This document shows positions 25,441-37,360 of a DNA stretch of 64,000 bases, piece by piece. The translations under genes and the position numbers were made by a program. Positions within the stretch are counted from its first letter, which is position 1; each line of letters opens with the position of its first letter. Where the stretch lies: NCBI GenBank assembly GCA_034440575.1, contig JAOTOL010001639.1, positions 1,807,501 to 1,871,500 of the forward strand. The letters run 5' to 3'. The notes below the pieces were generated by a model, which ran no database searches, was not told the DNA's origin, and saw nothing but the letters and a program-made list of their open reading frames with translations. Origin of the DNA: Imbricaverruca yamaguchii. Taxonomy: Eukaryota; Arthropoda; Thecostraca; Neoverrucidae.

Positions 25441-27639
25441 AATCTGGATGGGCCATTGTGGCTCTTACTAAGACTGATCACTTTATGACTTTATGGCCAT
25501 TCCCATCCAACAGGCCCGGGATAGTATCCGCAGCGGTGGAGTGGATCTTCTTGCCCTCATCTGCCAGCATGACAGGCAGAAGGTCCTCGGAGTGGCACTG
25601 CACGCATTGTGGGCGATGCGGGGTCTAATTATGCTCGGAGCATACTTGCTCAGCTGTTGTTACAGCTGTCGCCGCCCAAGCAGAGACCATCCAGAATTCC
25701 AGATTTTGGTGGAAAATTGCATTCAGCTGTTTAAGAATTGTTACTCCTACGTTTCAGCATCCGTTTTCATCTTCCATCTTGTGCAGTTATTCCACCGAAC
25801 AACGTAATGCACATGAATTATCCCTGGATCAGAAATTACATTTTGAAGATCATGCTCACCACCACCGATCTCAAGGTACACGATATTTCGGCCGCAACAA
25901 ACAATTATTTCTAAATCCTGTATTCCACTTCGTCAATAGTTGATCTCATTTATCTCCTACATTTTCAATAACTTTCTGCTCTGGCATCGAAGCTCAAAAA
26001 CCATCTGGAGCACGGCCGAAACACATGTTTTTTTTCTCGTATGCCAATAATCCCTGGCTGTTCCTTGATTTCAACCAACATGTGCGCCTATATGGCCGCT
26101 ATGAAATGGATGAGGTGTTCGACTTGACAGCGCATCTCGCTACCCTTCATCAAACCATGGTCGCTTACATGCACACGACAATTTCTGCTGGCGAGTGTGC
26201 ACCACCCGGAATGATCTGGAAGGCCAGACGTCAGGTTGGTGAGCCACTCTAGAGCTGTGCTGGTGCCACGGCCTTTACTGTGCCGTACAATCAGTACTGA
26301 GCAGCAGACGGGTCGGCAACACCGGCTTGGGTGGACGGCGGCGTACCTGATCCGACGTTGATCGCCTTGAAGTCTGGCGATCTTCAAAGTTTCTGCGACG
26401 ACGCGTAGCTTCTCGATCGGTCCCTTGAACGTATCCTTTCCAATGGTGTCACCATTGGGGTCGATGAGTAAGCGACGACGAGGGAGCAATCATTTATGGG
26501 TAACATGCAGATACTACATAATGTTGTGGCCGATAGTCTCTTCAGGTATATGGAGACGCCGCCTTTACTCCCAGTAACATCAATCGTTGAGCCAACACCG
26601 ACCACTTTCTATTCTCCATGTAGTTCGCATTGTCGAATAAATGCAAGGAGGCTATTGACTACGCTAGGGTGCACCTGGACCTGGGAAGCATGCGGTCGAG
26701 GTACTTGCCGCCAGTATAACCAACCAGCACTGAGTGCCCTTCCTTTTTTCACTACCTTATTCATTTCCAACTACCTTCCTTTATCCATACTGGTGAAGAA
26801 TTATCGCGGCCAGTCAGAGTACCCGTAATGTCCATTCTTCCATTCCGTAACGTCCTTTCGATTAGATACCACCCATGTCTCCGCCTTCCATGTCCGCTAC
26901 CTCCTCCTTATGAGCAGCTGTTCGCAGTTTTTCTCGCTCCTCCCCATTTTGCTTTTGTTAACAATCTGCATTGATCTGACCGATCCACAAGATCGACGTC
27001 GATCGTGGTGGCAGTAGCAATTTGTGTGAAATGGGGCTCACCAGACACCAGCGACCCGCCTCCCTGGTCATGGCCGGCAGTGGGCTCCTCATCTGTGACA
27101 ACCAACTCTTCAGAGATGCTCGAGTGAGACTGGACAATGTTCTGCATCATCAGACGCAGATGGCGGCCCATCGGCGTCCGGCTTCGGATTACGGGCATCT
27201 GACACATCCATGGTAGCCACATACGGTCGCCAGACCGCCATGGAAGTAGACACGTCCACAAACTCCGAGCAATATAACACTACGCCTATCGCCTTACGAG
27301 TATCAAATTACCCTACAATCGTTTCGCCCCTCTCCCCCTATTCAAGCTCTGTGGCGACGCCCATGATAACCAGGGGGTCTCAGACACCAACCAAGAGAAC
27401 TTGTCCCTATCTCCCTTGGAGCAATGGTGTGTGCCGCAACTGCCCTGGCTGCTTTTCTTCCGCGCTCTATTTCGTTTCAACATTCTCGAGGCATTACAGT
27501 CGAGACCTTCCATCTGTATGGTGCCTTCCGCTGCCAACCTTTGCTCTTTGATGGAGCACAAATTCATACTTTTGGTTCTAAATTTGAACATTTGGCAAGC
27601 GTAGCACGAGTGGACGTTTTGTGTACAACCAAGACACCC
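25441..27639. other. Anonymous sequence with possible coding remnants
   Basis: On the minus strand at 26470-26345, a frame reads LIDPNGDTIGKDTFKGPIEK and about 20 more residues to a potential donor CAG|GTACGC. It may be a retroelement remnant. No family was recognised, and flanking frames change without a clear structure. Confidence 0.25.
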
Positions 27640-28080
27640 GGTGCCTTCACAACGGATAACCAGGACATCCGGTGTCTTCACAACGGACAACCAGGACACC
27701 CGGTGTCTTAACAACGGACAACCAGGACACTCGGTACCTTCACAACGGACAACCAGGACACCCGGTGTCTTCACAACGGACAACCAGGACACCCGGTGCC
27801 TTCACAACGGACAACCAGGACATCCGGTGTCTTCACAACGGACAACCAGGACACCCGGTGCCTTCACAACGGACAACCAGGACATCCGGTGTCTTCACAA
27901 CGGACAACCAGGACACTCGGTACCTTCACAACGGACAACCAGGACACCCGGTGTCTTCGCAACGGACAACCAGGACACTCGGTACCTTCACAACGGACAA
28001 CCAGGACACTCGGTACCTTCACAACGGACAACCAGGACACCCGGTGTCTTCACAACGGACAAGCACCCGGCGTCTTGACA
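27640..28080. repeat. 31-bp minisatellite
   Basis: About 14 units of 31 bp follow CACAACGGACAACCAGGACA-CCCGGTGTCTT, with GGTGCCTT and GGTACCTT variants. Since 31 is not a multiple of three and the unit has no stop in any plus frame, three long overlapping frames (104-216 codons) appear. They are artefacts. Confidence 0.95.
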
Positions 28081-30464
28081 ACGGAGGAGGCGAGCATCTG
28101 CAGACGATGACTCAATCAGCCTGTCCATTCACTCTTCACGCTTCGCCAGCCTCTTTCCCGTCACTCTGCCGCTCGCATTCGGCACTTCGGCCAACGCCCT
28201 CACAAAGCGTACCCAAATGGTTCTGTCCGATGCATTGCGAAGGACGAGTTCACCTTCCTGCACCGTTCACGAATAATAGGGGCTATATCAGTTGTATTTC
28301 CAGCAGTGTTATCCCACACTAATCTAAAGTGGAAGCGTCGATCTCTCTTTCAGCAGCAAAGCTTTTGTGTGCGTTCGAAGCCGTCCGGACGACAAATAAG
28401 CCACGATAATTCATGGCCCGTCCCAATGGTTCCATCTAATCTGTAGTCTGAAACCATCTGGACAACCAAAAAATACCGGACACCTCATATATTATATCAG
28501 CACACACAGACTATACGTATGGTACTTTATCTGTGGTTGCAATCGTTGCACTGTTGTTTATGAGGCGCATGCTTCACGAAAGCGTCGCATGGCTTTTGAT
28601 GAGCGTGGAGGTTGTAGGAGATATTGCAGCGAAAAGCCAATATTGGATTTTTCCAGCATTGGATAGTCACAGAATCTATGTATACATTTCTTCCAAATAT
28701 GACGCGGCGGATTTCAGCTGACACGCTGGCAAAATATGCGCCACGCTTCGAATGCGGGAATCAACATTCTATCGGACGTCTCGTAGGTTCAATTTTCGCG
28801 GGACACTCTCGAACACACGCTTCGTCAACACATCTCTGGCTGTTTCGAGCGCCGCTGGGTGAAGCTCGACCAACTGTCCTGTCATGTCACGGACCAGTAG
28901 ATACCTCGTCTGCTTAGTGCACTTCCACATTGTGAAGCGTAGCTAAACTCAACTCATTCGCTGAACGATGTCTTCACAAGGTTCCTGTCTTAACACAACT
29001 TTGACACGCACAGATTCCATCGAGACATCTTCATTCTACTGTCCGCTGTCCTTCGCTGATGTCGCTTTATACTGTCGGCTTAGGTCTGTAGCCTGCAATA
29101 AAATAACACAATGCAATATCGTGAAATGGTCCTGCAGTTTATTACAATTCGGTTGGAAGTTACAGATGTATTTCCACAAGCAACGTACTGAACAAGGAAG
29201 GGCCGCAACAACGCTAATGGATACAAGCTATATGAATAGCAATTGTTTAAACCAATTCACTACCCCGTCACACAACCCAATGCCTTTCTTCCTGCAGAGG
29301 GAAGGCCTTACTCAGATGCCACACAAACAAGAAGTGCCTTGGTTACTCTCACTATATCTCCAAATCTTGTCTTATCGGAATATGACTCGTAATCACACAT
29401 TATCCCAGAAAGCGCTTCAATAAAATTACGCTTTCCATGCAACTTCACTGTACCGCGTGGATACTGGAACGCCTGATGCGTGCTGTAGCGTTATCGCGAA
29501 GGCATTGGCTTTTGTGCACCTTACTGATGTTCTGTTCCCAACTTATTCACCCACAAGTTCACAGATGCACAATAAAGCACGTGTACCAAGCCTGTAGTAG
29601 GACACTTTTCTTCTTCTTCAATGAACCCTACTCCCATATTACACCAATCGGCTGGGTTCACCATGCCGACGTAGTGCAGGATCCTGATCGGTGGTTAACG
29701 CTGCTAATGGACAAACACTACCTGCAACGGAAACACGTTGCAGAGAGTGGTGGCCCTTATTTTTCTGCGCGATTTTCTACTGTGCAACGGATGCATGCAC
29801 ATCTATAGATACGCACTCTGGGCCTGCATGTAAACTAATGTGGATGTCATTGGGTAAAGCAAACGGGGAATGTTGCATGTTTGACTCTTGCATTGACTGC
29901 GGCTACAATTCATTTAATAGAACATTCTAGTGGGTTAGAAAAAGTTCTATATTTGTCCTGGGTATCCATGTGCTGGATTGTAGCTGCTTCAGCTCCACAG
30001 ACTGACACGAAAGGTTTCTTTTTATGACATTATGATTCATAATCAATCCTCTTGTAGAACAAAATTGACTCCATTAGTAAGTGCAATACAACCTGTATTC
30101 TTTCGCCTGTGAAACTGCAGCGAAGTCAATCAGAAGAGATGCTTATGTTGGTTCTGTTCCATGCGGGATCAAAACGAAAACTCATTCTGAGATCTAACAA
30201 AACATTACATTCAAGTTGCTAATATCATTTGAATTAAATGCGGCACCGAACAATGCCATCTTTTTGCTAATTTTGTTTTCTTACCGGAACCGAGCATTGG
30301 GTGGAGCAAAGTTCGCCGTCCTTTCTTCGTTGTCTTTTGTCTGAACTCGTTCATCACTCAAGTGCCGCAGGGAAATTTGTCCACGACGTGTAAGAAGTTT
30401 GTGATTAATGTACATGGTGTGTGAGCTAGCTTAGTCCGGTGATGTTTCACTACTGCCATGTAGC
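28081..30464. other. Anonymous sequence
   Basis: No recognisable gene or repeat was seen. Open frames of 97-151 codons between 28624 and 29808 lack domains or splice support. Confidence 0.35.
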
Positions 30465-31210
30465 GCCACACGAACACGAACACCGTCCCCTTCTCTGTCC
30501 AATGCAACACTGCACGAACACGAACACTGTCCCCGTATCCGTCCAATGTAGCACTGCACGAACACGAATACTGTCCCCGTCCTGACCCAATGTAACACTG
30601 CACGAACACGAATACTGTTCCCGTCTCTGTCCAATGCAACACTGCACGAACACGAACACTGTCCCCGACCTGACCCAATGTAACACTGCACGGACACGAA
30701 CACTGCTCCCGTCTCTGTCCAATGTAACACGGCACGAACACGAATACTGTCCCCGACCTGACCCAATGTAACACTGCACGGACACGAACACTGCTCCCGT
30801 CTCTGTCCAATGTAACACGGCACGAACACGAACACTGTCCCCATCCTGACCCAATGTAACACTGCACGAACACGAACACTGCTCCCGTCTCTGTCCAATG
30901 TAACACTGCACGGACACGAACACTGCTCCCGTCTCTGTCCAATGTAACACGGCACGAACACGAACACTGTCCCCATCCTGACCCAATGTAACACTGCACG
31001 AACACGAACACTGCTCCCGTCTCTGTCCAATGTAACACTGCACGGACACGAACACTGCTCCCGTCTCTGTCCAATGTAACACGGCACGAACACGAACACT
31101 GTCCCCGACCTGACCCAATGTAACGCCGTATGAACACAAACACTGCCCTCGTCTTGACCCGATGCAACACGGCACGAACACAAACACTGTCCCAGTCCTG
31201 ACCAAATGCA
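30465..31210. repeat. 44-bp minisatellite, about 17 units, two unit types
   Basis: Units of 44 bp share CAATGTAACACTGCACGAAC and ACGAACACTG. Two variants occur: a T type (CGTCTCTGTCC) and a D type (ACCTGACCC or TCCTGACCC). Their order gives alternating D-T pairs, then D-T-T triplets (132 bp), a higher-order structure. The three minus-strand frames of 253-313 codons come from a stop-free unit with a period not divisible by three. Confidence 0.95.
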
Positions 31211-31379
31211 ATGCATCTGATGTAATGAAGTGTTCTCCAACCAGTCAGCTGTTGGCGTTCTGTTCAGTTTCACCTCCCTATTGCAGTGAACCATCTGACC
31301 TGCTATTTCTGCGAGAACGTGCAAAGCAACCAAATCTGCAACCGGTTCGCCATAGATACACCTTGTCCTCACGGTAAGT

Positions 31380-31670
31380 TGTCTCAGCGACCTCCGCCCT
31401 GGAGATGAGCCTTCTCAATGACATCTGTCGTTAGCGCGAGTCCTCCCAACATTATCCGTCCTCAGAACGAGTTCTATCAGTGGTTTCTGCCTTCAAAACG
31501 AGCGCTCACGATGGTCTCTGTCCTTTTGCTGTTAGTTATCTTTGTCCTCCATGTCTATCCTCCCTAGCTCTCAGTAGTTCGTCTTCCAAGTCTATCCTCA
31601 GTGGCCTCCACATTTCAAGTGTGTGCTCTCAGTTATCCCGGTTTTTATTCCAGTGGGTATCCTCTCTCAT
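31380..31670. repeat. Degenerate ~30-bp repeat (GTCCTCAGAACGAG)
   Basis: Loosely repeated segments such as GTCCTCAGAACGAG, CTTCAAAACGAG and CTCTCAGTTATC are spaced about 30 bases apart. It is too diverged for a firm unit. Confidence 0.4.
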
Positions 31671-32187
31671 ATAGCGGCGAACACACTTTCTCGTCTCTGT
31701 TTTGTCGGTGTGCTGTTGACTTTACTTTAATTACTCCCCTTGTTCACTGTTTTGGTGCGGAGAGATTGATTAATAATCCCTCCCCTCCCTGCCGTCGTGG
31801 CCGATACTCGAGGAGGCCTGCTCCCCAACTGCCTGGCTCCGACGTTATTGTACGCGAAGAAGTTCAATCGTATCAAGAATAGTGCTGTTTGCTTTCTCGT
31901 CTATCTTAGTTTTTGTTGGCACTCACCTATAAGGACGGTTTAAAAGATTCTCTCATATCTGTTTGTATCGATCTGCACTTTCAGTCGTATTTCACCCACG
32001 TTATTGCTTTTCATCACATTTTACCATAGCTTCGATTTCATTAAATCAGTTATTCTAAAGTCAGATTCCACGTCCACACTAACTGGGATTTCAGCAGAAG
32101 TGGGATTGCAAAAATACTTTGACTTTGAAGCTAATAAAAAAGGAACCAGTCACGCGGCGCAGCGATGCTGCGGTATTTTGATCTAGA

Positions 32188-32392
32188 GTGGTATGGTATG
32201 GTATGGCGGTGGTATTTTGTTTCAAAGTGGTTTGGTATGGTATGGCTGTGGCATTTTAGTTCCAAATGCTATGGTACGGTATAGAATGGCATGACTGGTA
32301 TTTCGGTCAAGTGTTGAATGGCATAGTATGGCTGTTATTTTGGCTCAGAATGGTATGGTATAGTATAGTATGCCTATAGTATTTTAGTCGAG
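32188..32392. repeat. (TATGG)n-rich degenerate repeat
   Basis: Clusters of GGTATGGTATGG alternate with ATTTTRGTTCAAA-like segments at roughly 55-65 bp spacing, giving a degenerate compound minisatellite. Confidence 0.6.
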
Positions 32393-33134
32393 AGCTATTG
32401 CGTCGCATTGTGCCTCCGTGCTTCTGTGCTTCGGCTATGGCACGCTATCGATTGGCCGAGGCAAGGGCGAAGGCCGAGCGAGTTTGCGACCGCGCATATG
32501 CGACAAGAGTCCATCTGAGCGACCCGGCCCGTCCCGGCCCGAACCACGCGCCCCAACCACAATACTGTCACGTGTTTTGCAATCCAAAAATAACTTGTGT
32601 TGGCTACAGTGCTTCAAGTCCCAATTTCTCTACTCACGTTTAGGCTTGAAGACAATTTCATGAATAAAAAGCTCACAGCACGTTCGATACATAAAATAAT
32701 CTATAATGACTTCACAAGTAGCGAATTTTGCACTCCACCAAGCGCATTTTTTCGGTTGTTTTTCCCGTGACTCAGAATTTTTATCGGCGAAAAAAATCGA
32801 TAAATGTCATATACCATGATGAAGTTTATAGCTTAAATAATGTAGCGCCTGTGTTTTACAAGATTTGCAAAAACTGTTCCGTCCAATAAACAAACATGTG
32901 CATTAATTAATTTGAAAATGTTATACGGGGTGGGTTGTTATAAGCCAGTTGAGTTGCTATGTGCAATTGCCAAAATGTCAGATGCCAAGTGAAGCTGCGC
33001 CAAGAAGCGGAATGGTGACGTGCATGAAAAAGGCCACGCCACGAGTTTTGACAACTAGATACATATCAGTACCGAAATCACTTGGAGCAGTTATCTCATG
33101 ATTTGTAAAAGAACAATTACATCAATCTCTCAGC

Positions 33135-33470
33135 GGGGCTCAACATCAAAGACATAATCAAGAAAGTGGCCCGCGACGTGAACAAGAAAACTTGAAAATT
33201 CTACCAAATTCTTTGCGCAAGATGATGCAGAAAAAGCTACTATTTGGAACTGAGATGAAGCCTAGGGGATAGGATTACGGAGCATCGTTCAGACCTGAAA
33301 TATCACAGACTTTCTAATGCTATGGTGGCACATGTCGATGAAAAAGGTCAGCCCTCAACTTGGGAAGAATCATATTTTCTTAGTGCTGGACTTGGGATGG
33401 GGTATAGGAAACGGTAGAATCCGCGAATATTGCCGCATGTGATAATATCAATGTTATTTTTCTGGATTTG
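33135..33470 (+). pseudogene. Penelope-like GIY-YIG domain relic
   Basis: A plus-strand frame reads DRITEHRSDLKYHRLSNAMV, AHVDEKGQ and TWEESYFLSAGLGM. After a stop or frame change it reads VESANIAACDNINVI. The order R(I)xEHRxDL, then a His-containing VxHVxEKG, W and ESAxI is what I expect from the C-terminal half of the GIY-YIG endonuclease in Penelope-like elements. The reverse-transcriptase part is not visible just upstream. It is degenerate and truncated. Confidence 0.4.
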
Positions 33471-33677
33471 TTTTTAGATTACGAGTGCTGTTGTAGCAAA
33501 ATTGCTTGTGGAACTTGCCGAAAGAGGATGGGTTGAACATCACTGTCGCACTTATTTCGTCGTTTTCAATTTACTATTTAGCGATTTGGTTTATTCAGTG
33601 TCTCCGCAGGCAAGCACGTGACCTGTGTTGAGAAAACGACAAGTGTTAAATACATATCCACATGCATGTGCCAGCCC

Positions 33678-34008
33678 TGGACAATAGCAATCAGCTGCTG
33701 GGGTATTGTTTAGCTACATATATGATGCATGTAGCGATTGTGATCTATATCAGCTTGTATCTGTGCGCGCGCCAAGTTCACTAATTACAGTGCAGAATTG
33801 TAAAACTACAAACAATAGCTGTCGTGAAACACAACTTTCAACCATTTTCAACAAAAAGGTTGAAACTATTTAGGTATTATCGCAAAATTGCTGCACTGTA
33901 ATTGGTTCAATTGGTGCGTGCACAGATACAAAACTGATATTGATCACAATCGGCACAGGCGTCACATTTGGAGCTAAACAACACCCCAGCAGCTGACACT
34001 ATCGTCCA
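33678..34008. repeat. Foldback element, ~123-bp inverted repeat arms
   Basis: The left arm (33678-33800) begins TGGACAATAGCAATCAGCTG. The right arm (33883-34008) ends CAGCTGACACTATCGTCCA, its imperfect reverse complement. Further matches include GCGATTGTGATC against GATCACAATCGG and TATCTGTGCGCGCG against CGTGCACAGATA, and AATTACAGTGCAG against CTGCACTGTAATT. The loop is about 82 bases. It is non-coding and looks like a non-autonomous DNA element. Confidence 0.8.
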
Positions 34009-34518
34009 ACCTGACTCGATAGGCCTTGACATGTGCATCATCTGGAAGTTAGCTTGAGAAAGGCGTGAGCAGAAACGCTGCTAATAAAATTATGCTCCCA
34101 TTGCTCTGTGTTCTCACAATTTGTAATTCCATCCTAACTAGTACCGTAAGTAGGGGGCAAATAAGCAGGAAGCCCTCTTAACACAAACTTAGTTGTAGTC
34201 GGTGCACAAACTTCCTGTCGCGACATGGTACCCAACCAGCACCTGGAACATGGGAGAGCCACAGCCACCTCATGCTCTCACTCGACAGGCGCCTCTGGCT
34301 CCTGATACTAGTTAAGATACAGACGGCTAGGTTTTTATATATTCGATGAATTACACATAACCTAATCGAAATTGCAGTCCTGGAATTGCATGGAGCCGTC
34401 TAGCGTGTAAACCTGGGCAAATTAAAAATACCAACGTGTTCGACTGCTATGACACTCATACCTTTATTTTGCATCGCCTTCGCCGAGCCCTTCTCGGTCG
34501 CATCTCATTAGTCCGCTC

Positions 34519-34548
34519 GATCTAATCAGTCACAAGTCTGATTAGATC
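34519..34548. other. Perfect 11-bp hairpin upstream of the Ly6-type exon
   Basis: The arms GATCTAATCAG and CTGATTAGATC are separated by 8 bases. It lies about 120 bp upstream of the Ly6-type exon. Function is unknown; it may be chance or a transposon scar. Confidence 0.5.
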
Positions 34549-34666
34549 TAGCCGACGGGTCACGCATCACTGGCGACTGTCTGTAATATCTCGTAAATAT
34601 CGATGCCATTCGCACATCCGTGTGATGTCATCTCCACGCATCACTCGCCTGCAGGACGTTTGATAT

Positions 34667-34909
34667 ATGTACGCGCGCCGAGGGTGTTCTGTACTTTGTG
34701 TGGGATGCTGTGGCGGTGTGCACGCTGGGACGATCGGCGCCGTGTGCAGCCTGCTATACGGGCGTGACTGGTCGACAGGCACCGCCTTCTGCCGCACCCT
34801 ACATATCATGAACGACGCCGGCCAGAGTCTGGTGGTCAACAAACACTGCGCAAACGAGAGCCAGTGTCAGCAGGAGCTGGTCGGCTGTCTGCAGGAGGAC
34901 CATCACAAG
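34667..34909 (+). CDS. Ly6/uPAR (three-finger) protein, penultimate exon
   Basis: This 81-codon open segment ends phase 0 at a consensus donor (CACAAG|GTAGGT). The cysteine pattern matches the Ly6/uPAR three-finger fold: FCRTLHIMNDAGQSLVVNKH, then CANESQC and ELVGC. The final exon at 37361 supplies the diagnostic CC....CN. Family members are small, secreted and often GPI-anchored extracellular proteins. The first ATG is at 34667, with an in-frame TGA just upstream; residues 6-20 (GCSVLCVGCCGGVHA) could be a short signal peptide. Alternatively the exon begins at an acceptor inside this segment and an earlier exon holds the signal. The donor is the first of a tandem series of near-identical donors 30 bp apart. 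The domain call is fairly sure; the exact start is not. Confidence 0.7.
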
Positions 34910-35160
34910 GTAGGTCATGCACAGGAGGACCATCACAAGGTAGGTCGTGCACAGGAGGACCATCACAAGGTAGGTCATGCACAGGAGGACCATTACAAGG
35001 TTGGCTGTCTGCAGGAGGACCATCACAAGGTAGGTCATGCACAGGAGGACCATCACAAGGTAGGTCGTGCACAGGAGGACCATCACAAGGTAGGTCATGC
35101 ACAGGAGGACCATCAGGAGGTAGTTCATGCACAGGAGGACCATCAGGAGGTAAACTGTCT
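34891..35160 (+). repeat. 30-bp minisatellite repeating the exon end and splice donor
   Basis: Nine 30-bp units carry the segment GCAGGAGGACCATCACAAGG plus TAGGTCATGC. Each contains a donor-like site: GT at 34910, 34940, 34970, 35030, 35060 and 35090 with AAG|GTAGGT; 35120 (GAG|GTAGTT) and 35150 (GAG|GTAAAC) are weaker; 35000 reads AAG|GTTGGC. The unit is 10 codons, so all donors are in the same phase (0), and the frame stays open to the stop ending at 35236. The fourth unit (GGCTGTCTGCAGGAGG) copies a longer piece of the exon end, which shows the array grew from the exon-intron junction. Degenerate units continue to about 35340. Confidence 0.9.
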
Positions 35161-36115
35161 TCAGGAGAACCATTATAATCATGCACAGGGGACCATTAGA
35201 AAGTGCGCTGTCTACAGGAATGCCATCAAAGGATAGTCCGCCTGCAGATCATCAGAAGGCAGACCATCTATCGGAGCGTCATCGGGAGGTAGGCTGCGTT
35301 CAAGAAGACCGTCAGAAAGTACACAGGAAGGTGGTTACAATGCACATCTTTTTGTTAAGGTGGCTAACTACGGGAGGATCTGGTAATTCAGTGCGCTGTG
35401 AAGCTGCATTCACTCCGAATGTTGTTCCTTCTAAACTGACCTCGGAAATGAAATGTATTCCTCAGCGATACTTGGCAGTCGCGGCGCTGCAAATGTTGAC
35501 TCAGAATCCGCTTTAAAAGCTCCAATGCCTGAGCTCGTAGCATTGAAGCTGCTGCATTGATATGGCTTTGAAACGAAAAATCCACGTATTCAACCTATCA
35601 ATTCGCGTGGACGACTCAAATAGTGCTGAGCAATGACTTGCAACTCAATGAAACTCATTGGGTTCGCCATTCCTCGCTGGAGCAAGGGTGTAGATGTTCG
35701 ACCGGGTGAATAATGGAGACGGCTATGTGGGCTTGGCCGGGGTATTTTCTGGCAATCACCCGAGGGCTGCAGCAATATATAAACATTCCGATCTTATTGC
35801 GCCCGCTTGCCAGTCACAATTTTCACAGTTGTCGGAAACGAGGTGACGTCACACCTGCGAGATGAGTAAATAATTCCCGGCATGTTGATGGACTTCACGT
35901 GAACGGAGATCCTTCGATTTCCAAGAATTTGCTTGAAGCATTGCACGGTAGACTTTGTGTTGCGTCAGCATCACAATTGGACTGCCAAGCCAAAACCGCT
36001 CGCACAGTCTCGGCATGTATTCTAAGCTAATCGCTCAGACAGCTCCATCACGTTGTCGAAAGCCTCGGAACGAATCAGCTCTGAGTCAACAGCGTCCACG
36101 TTACAGGCTAGCACA

Positions 36116-36800
36116 CAGCACTGGCCACTGGGCTGGCTGGGCCACACTGGTCTTCAACCCACTGTACTGGCAGCTGGGCTGGTTAGGCCGTACTGGCCTT
36201 CAAGCCACTGTACTGGCAGCTGGGCTGGTTAGGCCGTACTGGCCTTCAACCCACTGTACTGGCAGCTGGGCTGGTCAGGCCGTACTGGCCTTCAACCCAC
36301 TGTACTGGCAGCTGGGCTGGTCAGGCCGTACTGGCCTTCAACCCACTGTACTGGCAGCTGGGCTGGTCAGGCCGTACTGGCCTTCAGCCCACTGTACTGG
36401 CAGCTGGGCTGGTCAGGCCGTACTGGCCTTCAACCCACTGTACTGGCAGCTGGGCTGGTTAGGCCGTACTGGTCTTCAACCCACTGTACTGGCAGCTGGG
36501 CTGGTCAGGCCGTACTGGCCTTCAACCCACTGTACTGGCAGCTGGGCTGGTCAGGCCGTACTGGCCTTCAACCCACTGTACTGGCAGCTGGGCTGGTTAG
36601 GCCGTACTGGTCTTCAACCCACTGTACTGGCAGCTGGGCTGGTCAGGCCGTACTGGCCTTCAACCCACTGTACTGGCAGCTGGGCTGGTCAGGCCGTACT
36701 GGCCTTCAACCCACTGTACTGGCAGCTGGGCTGGTCAGGCCGTACTGGCCTTCAACCCACTGTACTGGCAGCTGGACTGGTCAGACCGTACTGGCCCCTC
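36116..36800. repeat. 46-bp minisatellite inside the Ly6 intron
   Basis: About 15 units of 46 bp follow CACTGTACTGGCAGCTGGGC then TGGTCAGGCCGTACTGGCCT. The unit lacks stops in all plus frames and the period is not a multiple of three, which creates a 386-codon artefactual frame. It lies in the middle of the candidate Ly6 intron. Confidence 0.95.
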
Positions 36801-36986
36801 GCCGCCTGCCCAACCGCAGCTAATTTCCAGGCGCACTGGAAATCGAACCTGCATTACCGTGTCGTCAGGAGATGCGGGGCCATCGCTCAGCGGGGCCGGT
36901 ACCCATCCATATCCAGCCACGCCCACGCGTTGCCTAAACACGTCGCGTGCTCGGTTACCACATCGCCTGCTCCTGCTCCTCTTCCT

Positions 36987-37250
36987 CTCTCCTGTCCCGT
37001 CAGCACACGTACGCCTCCTGACACCCTCGCCACGCCCACGGGCATGTGTCTCTTATCGTCTTCTGACTCATCTGCCGTGTTTGCAGGCGTGCGTCTCCTG
37101 TTGTCTCCTGTGTAAGCTCTCTCCTGTCCCGTCAGCACACGTACGTCTCCTGACACCCTCGCCACGCCCACGGGCATGTGTCTCTTATCGTCTTCTGACT
37201 CATCTGCCGTGTTTGCAGGCGTGCGTCTCCTGTTGTCTCCTGATCCTTGA
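36987..37250 (+). repeat. 132-bp tandem duplication carrying the acceptor region
   Basis: Two near-identical 132-bp copies (CTCTCCTGTCCCGTCAGCAC start) each end with TTTGCAG|GCGTGCGTCTCC, a copy of the acceptor and first codons of the last Ly6-type exon. Acceptor-like junctions follow 37086 and 37218. A further shorter (44-bp) unit gives junctions at 37316 and 37360. The copies translate locally to ACVSCC, matching TCVSCC in the real exon, but lack the downstream HSSYCN. Confidence 0.85.
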
Positions 37251-37360
37251 GTTCCGTCCATATAATCCGTGGGTTGCGTCTCCCGTTGTCTCCTGATCCG
37301 TGCGTTCCGTTCACAGGCGTATGTCTCCCGTTGTCTCCTGACTCGTGTGTCCGTCCACAG

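Noticed and set aside
26345..26489. LTR-retrotransposon polyprotein fragment
   Set aside because: One frame looked coding, but no reverse-transcriptase, protease or integrase motif could be found around it.
27641..28322. Three plus frames of 104-216 codons
   Set aside because: Artefact of the 31-bp array.
30358..31372. Three minus frames of 253-313 codons
   Set aside because: Artefact of the 44-bp array.
35955..37115. 386-codon plus frame
   Set aside because: Created by the stop-free 46-bp minisatellite; no domain, and it lies in the candidate Ly6-type intron.
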